This document shows positions 1-10,528 of a DNA stretch of 64,000 nt, piece by piece. The DNA lies in NCBI RefSeq assembly GCF_000417875.1, contig NW_006920889.1, forward strand, positions 532,163 to 596,162. The letters are read 5' to 3'. The notes under the pieces are model-generated. The model made no database searches. It was not told the origin of the DNA and was given only the letters and a program-made list of their open reading frames with translations. Both the position numbers and the translations under genes were made by a program. The DNA comes from Pseudozyma flocculosa PF-1. Its lineage: Eukaryota > Basidiomycota > Ustilaginomycetes > Ustilaginales > Ustilaginaceae. Each line of letters starts with the position of its first letter. Position 1 is the first letter of the stretch.

Positions 1-2
1 CG

Positions 3-2336
3 TCGGCCCAGTCCGACTACTTCTCCCAGCCCGGCTACCGCGGAAACCTCACCACATCACAGACCATCGCCCTCCTCAAACTATGGCGCCGCTTCCTCCG
101 CCTCTGCGAGACCGCAGCACCCAACACCGCACAGCCAAACCCGCCCAACGCCACAAAGCACAGACCACTCCCGCACTCGTCATCATCACCCTCGCTCTCC
201 GCACCCTACTCGGCCTCGGCCTCATCCTCGGCATCTGCATCCGGTGACCGTCTCGACGCAAAACACGCACCCTACCATGCACAGCCCGACGATGCCGCTG
301 CCGCTGCCGCCGCAATCCAAGACGGTTACCGCCACCACTCCCGCGCAACGCCACCACCACCAGCTCAACAACAACAACAACAACGAGATGGAAACGGCCA
401 CACCGACAGCAACAACCTTCCCCCGCAGGACGACAAGCTCAAGGACCACCTCCGCTCCATCGAAGAGTCAAAGGACCTCCACGCCTTTGTCGCCACCCAC
501 GGCGGCGCCGCCCTCAAGCGCGAGTTCTGGGCCATGGTCAAGGGCGAGCACCCAGACGCCGTCATGCTCCGCTTCCTCCGCGCCCGCAAGTGGAACGTCG
601 ACCGCGCCCTCGCCGTCATCGGCAGCGCCTGCGCCTTCCGCGTCCAGCACAACGTCACCCAGCTCATGAAAAACGGCGAGCTGGGCCTCGTCCGCACCCG
701 CGGCGGCATGAACATCTTCCGCAACGGCATCAGCTACATCCTCGGCGCCACCCCCAACGGCGAGCCCATCTACACCATCGAGGTCGGCTCCCACTACAGC
801 TCCAACCAGACGGCCGAGGAGCTCAAGAATGCCGTCATCTTTATGCAGGAGTGCCTCTCGCTCATGATGCCGCCGCCCGTCGAGAAAAAGGTCGTCATCT
901 TCAACCTCAACAACTTTGGCATCCGCAACATGGACTGGTCCATTGTCCTCTTTATGGCAAAGACGATGGAGTCCTTCTACCCAGAGACGCTCGCACGCGT
1001 CTACGTCCACGGCGCGCCCTGGATCTTTAAGCCCATCTGGTCCATCCTCCGCCCGCTCCTCGACCCCGTCGTGCGCGACAAGATCCGCCTCACCTGGAAG
1101 GTCGAGGAGCTCTCGGAGCACGTCCCCGTCGACCACCTGCCCAAAAAGACGCTCCACGGCAACCTCGACTTTGAATTCCTCTTCCCCGAGCCCGAGCCCG
1201 GCGAAAACGACGTCCAGAAGGACACGGCCGCCCACGACGCGCTGCGCCTTGCCTACCTCGACGTCGTCACCGAGTTTGAGAACGCGACGCGCGCCCTCGC
1301 GCGCTGCTACCGCAACTCGACGGCGGCGGCGGCAGCGGCGTCGTCGTTGTCGCTCTCGTCGTGGTCCGAGGCGCCGGGCGGCCAGAGTCAGAGGAACATT
1401 GGATCGCGTCGGGCCCGGAAGCTGGGTCGTCGTGGACAGGGCAGCAGCGGTGGCGGTGGCGGTGGGCGCGACGAGTTTGATAATGGCCACGGCAACGGCA
1501 ACGGCCACGACGATGTCGACAACGACGATGACGACGGCGATGATGATGGCGAGCCAGAGGGCAGCGCGAGCCTGCGGGCGATGCGCGACGTGCTGGCGAC
1601 CAAGCTGCGCGTCGCCTGGCTGCGGCTCAAGCCCTACGTCATCGGCAAGACAAAGTACGACCGGTGGGGCGTGGCCCAGGACGACGGCACCATACGCTGG
1701 ACCTACAAGACGCTGGCGGGGCGCGTCGACACCCAGATCCTGGGCGAGGGCACCTCGTTGCCCGCCCTCGAACGCGCCCTGGCCGAAATCGAAGGCGCCC
1801 ACTCGATGCCCGGCCCTCTGCCTCAACCGGCCGCAACATCGGCGTCGGCGGCGCCGGCGGCGGCGGGGCATGCTGCTCCGTCGACGGCAAACGGTGGCAC
1901 ATCTCGACATCGAAACGGTGCGGGCCCCTCGTCTGTCGTTGCAGATCAGAAGACCTCGACGGGTCCAGCCATAGCAGCAGCAGCAACAACGACGACGACG
2001 ACGACGACAACGACGACAGCGGCACCACATACGCGCTCCAACCTGTCGACGGCGCCCGTCGTCGTGGCACCTCGATCCTCGTCATCTCTTTCCTCGTCGG
2101 CCGCAACAACCCCGTCCCAACCCCGCGACCCCGCCCTCGTCGCCACCCTTGCTCCCGACGCAGCATCGACGGATGAATCGCGACGAGGGGCCAAGGAGGC
2201 CGAGGGCCAGAGCACGAGGGGCAAAGCGAGCATCGAAACGGAACCGGGCCGCTTCCAGGATATCATCCCGATCCACCCTTCGGACCCGGCGTTTGAAAAG
2301 GCCCGCAATGCGGATCACGAAGTCGCCCCATCGTAG
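3..2336 (+). CDS. CRAL-TRIO (Sec14-type) lipid-transfer protein, 5'-partial
   Basis: The frame is open from base 3 to the TAG at 2334, giving at least 777 residues, so the ATG at 534 is internal. Near the partial N-terminus is GYRGNLT (residues 11-17), the kind of segment that opens fungal Csr1/Sfh-like proteins, so the true start is probably just outside the window. A CRAL-TRIO-N helix follows (VMLRFLRARKWNVDRAL, about 187-203). The lipid-binding lobe lies at about 250-370 and includes HGAPWIFKPIWSILRPLLDP. Family members exchange phosphatidylinositol and other lipids between membranes; the exact ligand cannot be read from sequence. A Gly/Asp-rich insertion (around base 1440-1560) and a Thr/Ser/Ala-rich tail look disordered. 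The gene converges on the zinc-finger gene to its right. The family call is firm; orthology to a particular Sec14 homologue is inferred. Confidence 0.9.
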   Translation, partial: SAQSDYFSQPGYRGNLTTSQTIALLKLWRRFLRLCETAAPNTAQPNPPNATKHRPLPHSSSSPSLSAPYSASASSSASASGDRLDAKHAPYHAQPDDAAAAAAAIQDGYRHHSRATPPPPAQQQQQQRDGNGHTDSNNLPPQDDKLKDHLRSIEESKDLHAFVATHGGAALKREFWAMVKGEHPDAVMLRFLRARKWNVDRALAVIGSACAFRVQHNVTQLMKNGELGLVRTRGGMNIFRNGISYILGATPNGEPIYTIEVGSHYSSNQTAEELKNAVIFMQECLSLMMPPPVEKKVVIFNLNNFGIRNMDWSIVLFMAKTMESFYPETLARVYVHGAPWIFKPIWSILRPLLDPVVRDKIRLTWKVEELSEHVPVDHLPKKTLHGNLDFEFLFPEPEPGENDVQKDTAAHDALRLAYLDVVTEFENATRALARCYRNSTAAAAAASSLSLSSWSEAPGGQSQRNIGSRRARKLGRRGQGSSGGGGGGRDEFDNGHGNGNGHDDVDNDDDDGDDDGEPEGSASLRAMRDVLATKLRVAWLRLKPYVIGKTKYDRWGVAQDDGTIRWTYKTLAGRVDTQILGEGTSLPALERALAEIEGAHSMPGPLPQPAATSASAAPAAAGHAAPSTANGGTSRHRNGAGPSSVVADQKTSTGPAIAAAATTTTTTTTTTTAAPHTRSNLSTAPVVVAPRSSSSLSSSAATTPSQPRDPALVATLAPDAASTDESRRGAKEAEGQSTRGKASIETEPGRFQDIIPIHPSDPAFEKARNADHEVAPS

Positions 2337-2784
2337 TCGTTGTCGCCGTAGTCGTCCTAGATCCACGCACCATCCCTGCGTGCTCCACTCCTCGCTGCTG
2401 CGCTCTGCTCCCCCTCTCTTCCCCGGCGGTTTCGACACATGGTGTCTTTTGGATCGCGGGCTGTACTCGATCGGTTCCAGGTCCGGTCTCGTACCGTACC
2501 GGCCTGGCCTGGCCCGGCTTGGCTTGGCTGCAGCGTTGGCCCCGCTTTGTAGGCATGCGTCTGTTCGGATGGCATGGGCTCGGCACCCGGAATAGTAAAG
2601 TTGGTCGACCTAGACGGACCCGAAAGAGGGCCGTGTGCGAAGAGACGTCGGGCCCATCTTGACGTGTGCCTCTCGGCCGCCCTAGCGCTCCAGCGATGAC
2701 CCTCCCTCTTCTCCCTGCAGCCGTCGCCTTCGCCGTCGCCGTCGCCGCCTTCGCCGCCGAGCGTCGCCGCTGCGCGCCCTGCTT
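2337..2784. other. Spacer between convergent genes
   Basis: These 448 bases separate two converging stop codons. They contain GGCCTGGCCTGGCC-like simple sequence near 2503-2530 and no convincing gene. Confidence 0.7.
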
Positions 2785-4847
2785 TCACTTGGCGCTGTGC
2801 CGCAGGCGCTCGTGGCGGAGCATGGCGTCCTTGCGCGAAAAGCTGGCGCTGCACGTCTTGCACTTCCACTCGACGACGGCCATGCTCTTTTTCGGATCGA
2901 CCTCCTTGCCCAGCACGATGCAATCTTGCATCGTCAGCTTGCCCTCGCGCACCAGGCTCGCCTCTTCGCGCGCGTGGATCGTCTCGCGGTGCCGCGCCAG
3001 GTCGTACGGCCGGTGGAAGGCCGTCTGGCACACGCTGCCCGTGATCGGCGAGCGGTAGTCGCACCGCGTCGAGCCCGTCGTACCCGCCGTCGGTCGACCG
3101 GCGCCGCCCGCAGTGGGCGAGTCGCTGCTCCGCGCGACTGCCGACGTCTTTTTGCCGTCACCGCCGCCGCCGCCGCCGCTGCTCGTCGCCTTGGTCTTGC
3201 GACGCCGCTTCTGCGGTACTTTGGTCGCGGTCGACGAGCTGGCGCCGGCGCCGCCGCCGTGGTCCTCGTACCCGGATCCTTCGAGGTCGTCCCACTCCTC
3301 GTCGTCTTCCTCCTCGCCCGACGCCTCGATCTTGTCGTCCTTGGCCTCGACAGGGCTCCGCTTCGGCCCATCTTGGACCAGCCGGAGCGCATCGGCGACG
3401 GTCGAGACGGTGCCAGCCGAGGACGTGCCAAACTTGCCCGCCGCCCCACCGGCGCCGACCGGCGGCGAGACAGTCTTCTTGGGCTGCCCCCCGATGACCT
3501 GAGCAGAGCTGCGGATCGATGGGCTCTGGCTGCCGTCGTCCTGGCTGCCCCCCATGCTGACATCGTCGACCGATGCACCGCCCCGCGGTCCGGCCGCGGC
3601 CGTCGAGGCCTGCCCAGGCGCCATGGCACCGCCGATGCCCGCCGCCGCGACGCTCAGCCCGCTGTCTTGGCTTCCCGGAATGTAGCCGTAGCCGCCCATC
3701 ATGCCCGGCATCATCATGCGCGACGGCTTGCCGCCCGTCGTCCGGTACTTTGACTTGCCCGCCATCGTCGCACCGTCCGCGTCTAGGTCCTCGGACGACG
3801 ACTGCTCCTTTGGCTTGGGTCGGCCATTCAACGCACCACCACCGCCGGCACCGCCGCTGCCGAAGGCGTTGGCGTGTGCTCGGTTGCGCCGGTCGTCGTC
3901 CGAGTCGCTGCTCGACGCAGAGACGTCGGCGAAGCGGGGGATCGAAGTCGTACTCTGCCGGTGCTTGTGCGCCCAAGGCTCGGCCCGGACGTGGCCCCAG
4001 GCTCCTCCTCCTCCGCCGCCGCCGCCGGGAGTCCTGTCAGAGCTCGAGCCGGAACGGGAAAAGCTCTGCGACCGCCGTCCTTGCGAGCCGCTGGCCGAGC
4101 CCTGGCTGCCGCTCGGCGGCTTGGCCGGATAGTTGAGGTAGAGGCTCGAAGGCCCGCCCCGGATCATGCTGGGCCGCATGTTGGGAGGGTAGTAGGGCCT
4201 CTCGTCCTCGTCGTCGTCGGTGCTGGTGGTGTCGAAGCTCTCGCTGGGGCTAAAGATGCTGCTCTGCGAGCCAGATTCCTGGCTGGTGCTGCCTCGCCCC
4301 TCGACCTGGTGCGGGTGGTGGCCCGGCCGTCTGGGATAGTGGTGCTGCTTGGCCGTCTCGGTCCGGCTCATGGGGATGCGCGTGTGAGCGTCGCCCGACG
4401 CAGGCTTGTGGGTCGACTTGCCGGGCGTCGAGGTCGGCGTCTTTGCCGCCGAGTCATGCACCTCAAAGGCGCTCGTCTTGGGCGTCCGGGTGCCGGCAAT
4501 CTGCTGCTGCTGCTGGGCTGCGACGCCGCTCGTGTCCCTCTTGGCATGGCCCGCCAGCGCATCGGCGAGCCCAGGCGGCACAGGCGCAAACAGGCTCGGC
4601 ATGTTTCCCAGCCCGGAATGGGCCAGCGCGGACTCGACATCGTCGTAGTCGAGGAACGCCTGCTGAGGGCTCACTGTGAGGCCGCTGGGTTCCCGTCTCA
4701 GCTCGCGACGACCGCCCGGACCTTGTCGATTCTGAGCCATGGATGGTGGCGGCTGCGCATCAGCCTGACGAAAAGACATCTGGTGCTGCCGTTGCTGCTG
4801 CTGTTGTTGCTGTTGCTGTTGCAGCTGCTGTTGCTGCTGCTGAAGAA

Positions 4848-4891
<44 letters not shown>

Positions 4892-5650
4892 GGCTGTGGC
4901 TGCGACTGCGACTGCGACTGCGAAAAGGGCTGCGATGGCGGTGGCATCGCCTGGTTGGCGAGCATCTCGGCCTGGCTGGCATTCTGCGACAGGCTGCCCG
5001 TCCCGAAGTAGGGCGTCCACTGCGAAGTGGTCGACGAGTCGAGCTCGGTCGGGAAGCCCTGCGAGTTCTTGCCCCACGAGACCGACTGGGTGAAGCTGGC
5101 ATCGAAGCTGCTGCTGCGCCGCCGCGGCTGGCCGGGTCTCTCTGGGTAGCACGGCACCGAGCCCATGTAGTCGTTGGCCCCGCCGCCGCCCATGGCTCTC
5201 GGCGTGGCCTCGCCGGAGCGGTAGGTGGAGCTGCTGCCATGCGTCTGCCCGATGTCGTAGTCCGGAAAGAGGCTAAACGAGGGCGCGACGCCGGCCTGCA
5301 TGGGGTCTGAAGAGGCCGACATGGGGCTGATCTGGCTGTTGCTTTGCGAGCCGTAGTTGCGCTGCTGCATAATGTCGCGGAGCGGGCCCTTGAAGGCGCG
5401 CGAGTCGACGCCTGCCAGCTCGGCGCGGATCTGGGCCTTGACCCTCTCCTGCTGCTCGTGGGTCATGCCGTTGCTGCCGGGCGATCCAAAGTTGGCATAG
5501 GCGGCGTTGAGGGCCTCTTGATTGTCGAGCGCCTGGTTTGGTATGGATTCGCCGAGGGAGAGCTCGTGCATCGGTGCTCCCAGAGTGCCGCTGGGTGGGT
5601 CCTTGGTGGGCTGCTGCGGTGTCGCGGTGCTATCTGCCAGGCCCGTCTGC

Positions 5651-5688
<38 letters not shown>

Positions 5689-6078
5689 GTGAGCCTGCCG
5701 CAGTGCGAGCATCTGATTTGCATCGATGCCGTGCCACGATGCCGAGTAGCCGTGGCTGCGCTGACGCTTCTTTTGCGGGCTGCCGGCCATGTCGAGCGTG
5801 CCCATCATCGCCGTTGCTGCGGACGGGTCGTCGAGCAGCGGCGACTGGCTCGGATGAGGCGATCGATGCTGGGTGAAGGAGGACGAGGGGGCAATGTCGA
5901 CGGGCATGGCGTACTGAGAGCCGGTCTGGGATGCGGAAGGAAACGGGCCCTGGCTGAAACCGCCGTTGGTGGCGGGTCCCATGGCGGCAGCTTGCGTCGC
6001 CGATGCCATGGAGCCCTGGCTCGGCGGCAGGCTGGGGCCTGGCTCGTCGAAGAGGATGAAGTCCTTATTGTGCTGCAT
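2785..6078 (-). CDS. polyQ-rich two-finger C2H2 transcription factor
   Basis: An uninterrupted 1097-residue frame runs from the ATG at 6078 to a TGA at 2785. Residues 1-1000 are low-complexity Ser/Gln/Pro/Gly sequence, with glutamine runs near residues 131-145 and 400-445, typical of an activation region. Two zinc fingers close the protein. The first has an unusually wide CX10C spacing (C1006, C1017, H1030, H1035) and contains FHRPYDLARHRETIH. The second is a standard CX2C finger (C1073, C1076, H1089, H1094) with FSRKDAMLRH. A wide first finger with a PYDLxRHxxTIH core followed by an FSRxDA finger resembles the Rpn4 class of proteasome-gene activators, but that link is from memory of the family, so no symbol is given. 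The protein should act in the nucleus. Repeat-tract lengths are likely polymorphic. Confidence 0.9.
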
Positions 6079-6279
6079 CTTGGCGGACGGGCGTGCGGGC
6101 GAGTGAGCCGTCCTCGCGCGGCGCGTGTCGGGTCGAGTCGCGATGGCAGGGGCGGATCAGGCCCCGAAAGGGTGTGATGGATGGACGCGGGCGAAGGAGC
6201 TGACGACGAGGCGAGTTTGACGACGGTGTGAAAGGGTGACCGCGATTCAGATAACGAAACGCAGAGTGGATGCTTGGCA

Positions 6280-6303
6280 AAGAGAGAGAGAGAGAGAGAG
6301 AGA
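6280..6303. repeat. (AG)n microsatellite
   Basis: About twelve AG dinucleotides in a row, some 200 bases upstream of the zinc-finger gene's start codon on its 5' side. Such purine tracts are common in fungal 5' regions. Confidence 0.9.
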
Positions 6304-6824
6304 CGAGGGTGGCTGTCCCGCTGGACTGTTGGCCTACCAGGCCGAAGGCTTAGACGAGCTGGCAGCGTCAAGCGGGGCCAGACGGGTAAGCCGAGCGCGG
6401 GTCGGTGAGCAGTTCGGATGTGCCTATACCGCTGCCTGTGCGGGTGCGATCCGATGGTTGCGAGCGGGCGTCGTCGGCAAAGAGCCGTTGATTAGCAAGA
6501 TCCAAGCAGGTAGGCGGGCTGGTCGAGGTCGCTGTCGAGGGATCTGCGCCGTGGTGCTCGTCGTCGCCGTCGCCGTCGCCGTCGTCGGGCACCGAGGACA
6601 AGCCTGGCTCGATGTTGGCGCTGGGCGGTGGTCGGCCCGGTGGATGGCAGTGCGATGCGGAAGGGTGCGCTGCGCCTGTTGGATGCGCAATCACGGGTGG
6701 AACGGCAGAGTAGCAAGGCCGAACTGGTAGCGCTCTGCTGGCTTGGTCGGACGTGGAGCGACGATGGAGAGACGACGGGGGGCAAGCAAGGTGGGAAGAT
6801 CAGACGGCGAGCAAGCAAGCAAGG

Positions 6825-6855
6825 CCAGGTCAGGTCAGGTCAGGTCAGGCCAGGC
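6825..6855. repeat. GGTCA/GGCCA pentamer array
   Basis: About five copies of CAGGT grade into CAGGC. This belongs to the GGCCA/GGCCT simple-sequence class found in many spacers of this window. Confidence 0.85.
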
Positions 6856-7285
6856 AGCAGCAAGACAGGTGTCGGTCTGGCTGATGCGACAGGCGGGCGG
6901 GCGGGCGAGCCAGCCAGGGCCAGCCTTAGCCAAAGCCGCCAGGGAGCAGGCGGGAAAGGGCAGCGTGCGAGCGCGGCCTGGCTGACCTGGCTCTCTCTCG
7001 CTGCCCTGCCCTGCCTTGCGCTGCCTCGCCCAGGCCTGCCGCTGGTGATGCTGGGCTGCTGCTCGTACCGCTGTGCGGACCACTGCGCTCGGCCCCCAGC
7101 TGCCGAGTGACGGTCCCTGGCGCCTTGCCCAGCGCTGCTTGGCCTTGCTTGTCTGGCCTGCCTCATGCTCACGCGCCCCGCCTCTCCTTTCCTCTCCTGG
7201 CTGACCCGAGGCCAGGCCAGGCCAGGCTAGGCTATCCTCTCTGGCCTGCCCGACTTGGGCCTACCCCTGCGACGCCCAACGACGC

Positions 7286-7319
7286 GCCTCGCCCTCGCCC
7301 TCGCCCTCGCCCTCGCCCG
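7286..7319. repeat. (CCTCGC)n hexamer array
   Basis: Five or more tandem copies of CCTCGC. The same class on the opposite strand (GGGCGA) recurs at 34234-34267 and 60290-60330. Confidence 0.85.
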
Positions 7320-7670
7320 CGAAAAAAGTGGAGCAGGTTCCAGCAGCCTCTGAGTAAGCTGCCCTGCCCTGGCCTGGCCCGGCCGTCGAGATCCAGCAGA
7401 TGAGGGGACCCTTGATCAGCTCGCTTCTGGCCTCAAGCGACCCGCCCACCCTCCCGCAAGGGTTCTCCCCGCTTCCACGCACTCGGCGGTCGGCCCGCTC
7501 GCCCGCGCCAGTCCGATCTCCGAGCCGTCAGCAGGTCTTGCACTTCGAGAGACGGCCAGTTAAACAGGCTCGGGCGTGGCAGTTCAGGCTGTGCCTCGTC
7601 GCGACCTCTGCCACCGGTTGCATGGCGGTTACAATTATACAGCCAAAATATCGGCCCCTTGATCACATGA

Positions 7671-7776
7671 GCCTCCTTAGCTCAGTGGTAGAGCGCGTCA
7701 CTAGTACTCCGGATCGACGCCGTTCGGTCTTGGACTCGCTATGACGAGGTCAGTCGTTCAAATCGGCTAGGAGGCA
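7671..7776 (+). tRNA. tRNA-Thr(AGT) with a 34-nt intron
   Basis: All cloverleaf arms are visible. The acceptor stem GCCTCCT pairs perfectly with AGGAGGC, followed by discriminator A. The D arm is AGCTC..GAGC. The anticodon stem CGTCA/TGACG encloses loop CTAGTAA with anticodon AGT. The T arm AGTCG-TTCAAAT-CGGCT has one G-T pair. A 34-base intron (7707-7740) sits one base 3' of the anticodon, the canonical place for eukaryotic tRNA introns. A T6 run at 7782-7787 fits an RNA polymerase III terminator. Inosine at position 34 would let it read ACT, ACC and possibly ACA codons. Confidence 0.95.
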
Positions 7777-9206
7777 ATCCCTTTTTTCACTCCTTCTTTT
7801 ATCCAAGCCTCCCACGGCCTGCTCGAAGATTCTTTTCAGACACAGTCCAGTCACGACGAGGCAGTTGGGTGCGGCGGAGCATGGCGTCGACAGCCGTCAC
7901 CAGAGCCGACTAGGCCGGCGGCAACGAGATCAGGGATATGACGGGCGACGGCGGTGCTGGGTGGACGATAGACGGGTATGGCGGCCGGGATGCCATCGCC
8001 TGGTCGCCTCTTTGACCTGGAAACGAGTGCGAACCGTAGGGACCGTCGCGAGCGAGCGTGCCTTCGATGATGATGATCTCGGCGCGCGGTTCCGAGCTGA
8101 TGCGAGGCGGGGTCGAGGCAGACGACGGTCATGCTCTCGTCAAAGTGGCTCTGATCGTCGACGACGGGAGACTAATGGGCGACGCAGCGTCCCAGCCTCA
8201 GCCTCAGCCTCAAAGGGTCATCCAGCACGCCGCTTTCTCAAGTTGCGGTTTCTGTCATCAGCCTGTTGCTGCGTACGGCGCGTTGCTAATGGCCACTTGA
8301 AGCTGGGCATCGGCGATGGCCGCCATCTGGCCCCTTATGATCTCAAGGCGTCGCAAGGAAGCCCGCTTGCAGGCCTCGTCTCATGCCCGCCTCGACGCTC
8401 GGCGAGGCCTGGGTGCGGCTGGATACGGCGCGGTGCCCGGTGGGGGAGCCGGCGGGTTGGCCGACTGGCTTGGCGCTGCGCTGCGGTTCGGCCCGCTCGA
8501 ATGCGGAACGAGGCGCCTCCGCGGCTCAAAGGCGATGTTCTGCGTGCGTGTGCGTGGCCGTGGACGCGACGCCGTGCCGGAGAGGTTTCGCCTCGCCGGC
8601 TGCTCGTGGTGGAATGAAGTGGCGGTGCGGAAGACGAAGAAGGCCCAGCGAGGCCGTCAGCCGTTGTTAGGCCCAAGGGCTGGAAGGGAGCGTGCACGGA
8701 CCATCCCCTGCGCCTGCTTGGCCCTCTAGCCGGCCTGAGCTTCTTGCCTGCTCCACATGCGAGGGCAAACAGCCAGCCGCAAAGGCCCGGCCAGGCCAAG
8801 CGAAGACGCCAACGAGCGCTTCCAGGCCGGCAAGCAGGCGCTGGCGGGCAAGCCGCTCAGGGTCCAACCCAAAAAGTGCAAGCAGGTTGGATGAGGCAGG
8901 CCAGCTTCTCCAACCCAGCGTGCTCAGGCCCCAAGGCCCGCGCCCGTCTTGTCGCCTTGCCCTGCCTCGCTGCTCGCCACCATCACCACCACCGCCGTCA
9001 CTCTCCTTCTCGCTCCTAAGTGCAAATCACACTTCAAGCTGTCGCTCCTTCGCCAGTTCACCCTCCGTGCTCGCGCACCTCGCGCGTCGTTCCAGTCCCA
9101 GCTCCGTCCATCGCCCCTCGACCTCGCGCCTCTCCACGCCCTCCGTCCATCCCTGCAGCATCGACCCATCTGGACCTGGCTCCGCTCCCTCCTCCCGCCG
9201 CCCACC
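7777..9206. other. Spacer between tRNA-Thr and REX2
   Basis: No gene is supported here. Several open frames of 100-250 codons exist on both strands, but they are Arg/Ala-rich, lack domains and overlap one another, as expected of GC-rich noncoding DNA. The final 200 bases, C/T-rich, are the likely REX2 promoter and 5' leader. Confidence 0.6.
7782..7787 (+). terminator. Pol III terminator of tRNA-Thr
   Basis: A run of six T residues starts five bases after the tRNA 3' end. Confidence 0.8.
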
Positions 9207-10455
9207 ATGTCCGACGGCACCAATGCCACCGCCGCCTCTTCCGCTCCTGCTGGCACCGGAGCTGGAGCCGCACCCGTAGAGGTGCCCGTCCTTGGCTTTA
9301 CCACCTTCACCGCCCTACCCACCTTTGCCGTCTCGCCCATCCCGCCGCCGCCGGCCACGCGTCGCCTCACCCACTCCGACGGCCCGCTCGTCTGGATCGA
9401 CTGCGAAATGACCGGCCTTCTCGCCACCGACCGCCTCCTCGAGATCGCCGTCATCATCACCGACGCGCAGCTCAACCCGCTCGACGAGGGCGTCAGCTAC
9501 GTCATCAAGACGGAAAAGCACGTCCTCGACGCCATGGGCGAGTGGTGTGTGCGTAGCCCCGCTGCTCTGCCTCGGCCCCTCTCTTGTCGTCCAGTGCTGC
9601 ACAGCCTAGCGTCGTGCTGACATTGATGCGGCTATACCGCCTCGCAATCACCACGACCACCACAACCCAGGTCAACCAACACGGCATCTCGGGTCTCACG
9701 GCCGCCTGCCTCGACCCCACCGTCGCCAGGTCGCACCAGGACGTCCGCAAGGCCGTCCTGGCCTACATTATCGACCGCGTACCCGCCAAGCGCATCGGCG
9801 TGCTCGCTGGCAACACGGTCCACGCCGACAAGGTCTTCCTGCAGCGCGAGCTGCCAGAGGTGCGTGCGTGTGCGCGCATACAGCCTCCGCCTGGCTGGCC
9901 AGCCTAGCGGACTGCGTTGCCTCGACTACCTCCCGTTGGTGGACATGACTGACGAGGTGGCGTGCCTCTTCCGGTCCCCTCGTCGCCTCTGCGCGCAACG
10001 ACAGCTGGTGGAACACCTGCACTACCGCATCGTCGACGTATCCTCGTTCAAGGAATGCGTCCGCAGGTGGTACGGCGAAGAGCATGTGTGGCAGGGTGGA
10101 AAGGGAAGCCACCGGTGCGTACCCTCCACCCCTTTCGACTGCTCCCGCTCCCGATCGGTTCCTTGCGCTGCCGCCCCTTGCCCATCGCTCATCCTCTCTC
10201 TTTCACCATCTCGTGCCATCTTCACCAGAGCACTCGACGACATCAGGGGAAGCATCGAAGGTACGTCCCACCCACCCTCTCCCTCGCCTCGCCTCGTCCT
10301 GCGCCCAGCCTGTCGTCATTCATCCTGACCCCTTCACTCCCTCTCCCTCTCCCTCTTTCTCTTCTCGCTCCGCTGCCACCACCCACGGCGCGGTAGAGTT
10401 GAAGCACTACCGCCAACGCTTCTTCGTCCCGCCCTCGTCGGTCCAGGCTTCCTGA
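9207..10455 (+). CDS. REX2: Oligoribonuclease (DEDDh 3'-5' exonuclease), five exons
   Basis: The enzyme degrades 2-5-nt RNA fragments to mononucleotides. Joining 9207-9548, 9671-9859, 10005-10114, 10229-10260 and 10397-10455 gives 243 residues ending in TGA. All four introns are GT-AG (GTGCGT, GTGCGT, GTGCGT, GTACGT donors). The DEDDh residues are visible: WIDCEMTG (D65, E67), the GNTVHADKVFL segment (D167) and HYRIVD (H183, D188). The exon joins restore the family-typical MGEWC/VNQHG, ELPE/LVEHLHYRIVD and SIE/ELKHYRQRFF. I chose the ATG at 9207 (CCCACCATG). The frame stays open further upstream without an ATG, and that stretch is Arg-rich, so a mitochondrial leader from a non-AUG start is possible but unproven. 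The bacterial Orn and yeast Rex2 families are about 180-270 residues, so the length fits. Confidence 0.93.
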
Positions 10456-10528
10456 GATCGCGCCATCCGGCTCTATTTCTCGGATCGATGCGAGGGAGGG
10501 AGGAAACAGGGTCGCAAATCTCTCGTCT

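Larger units (their letters stand above)
6079..7670. other. Long spacer with simple repeats
   Basis: This gap lies between the zinc-finger gene's start and the tRNA-Thr gene. It presumably holds the finger gene's promoter. It contains an AG dinucleotide run, GGTCA pentamers and CCTCGC hexamers listed separately. Open frames here lack family features and codon bias. Confidence 0.6.

Noticed and set aside
468..2030. 520-codon minus-strand frame opposite the CRAL-TRIO gene
   Set aside because: It is the complement of a strongly conserved coding frame; Arg/Ala/Val-rich composition and absence of domains mark it as antisense shadow. The same applies to 12900-14819 opposite POB3, 40473-41126 opposite MGS1 and 54240-56258 opposite the carrier gene.
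7865..8617. 250-codon plus-strand frame after tRNA-Thr
   Set aside because: Arg/Gly-rich, overlapped by equally long frames on both strands, and its first codon is not ATG. No recognisable family.
8949..9206. N-terminal extension of REX2
   Set aside because: The frame is open but its first codon is TTG; the ATG at 9207 has a good context and precedes all conserved sequence. A non-AUG mitochondrial form remains possible but is not annotated.
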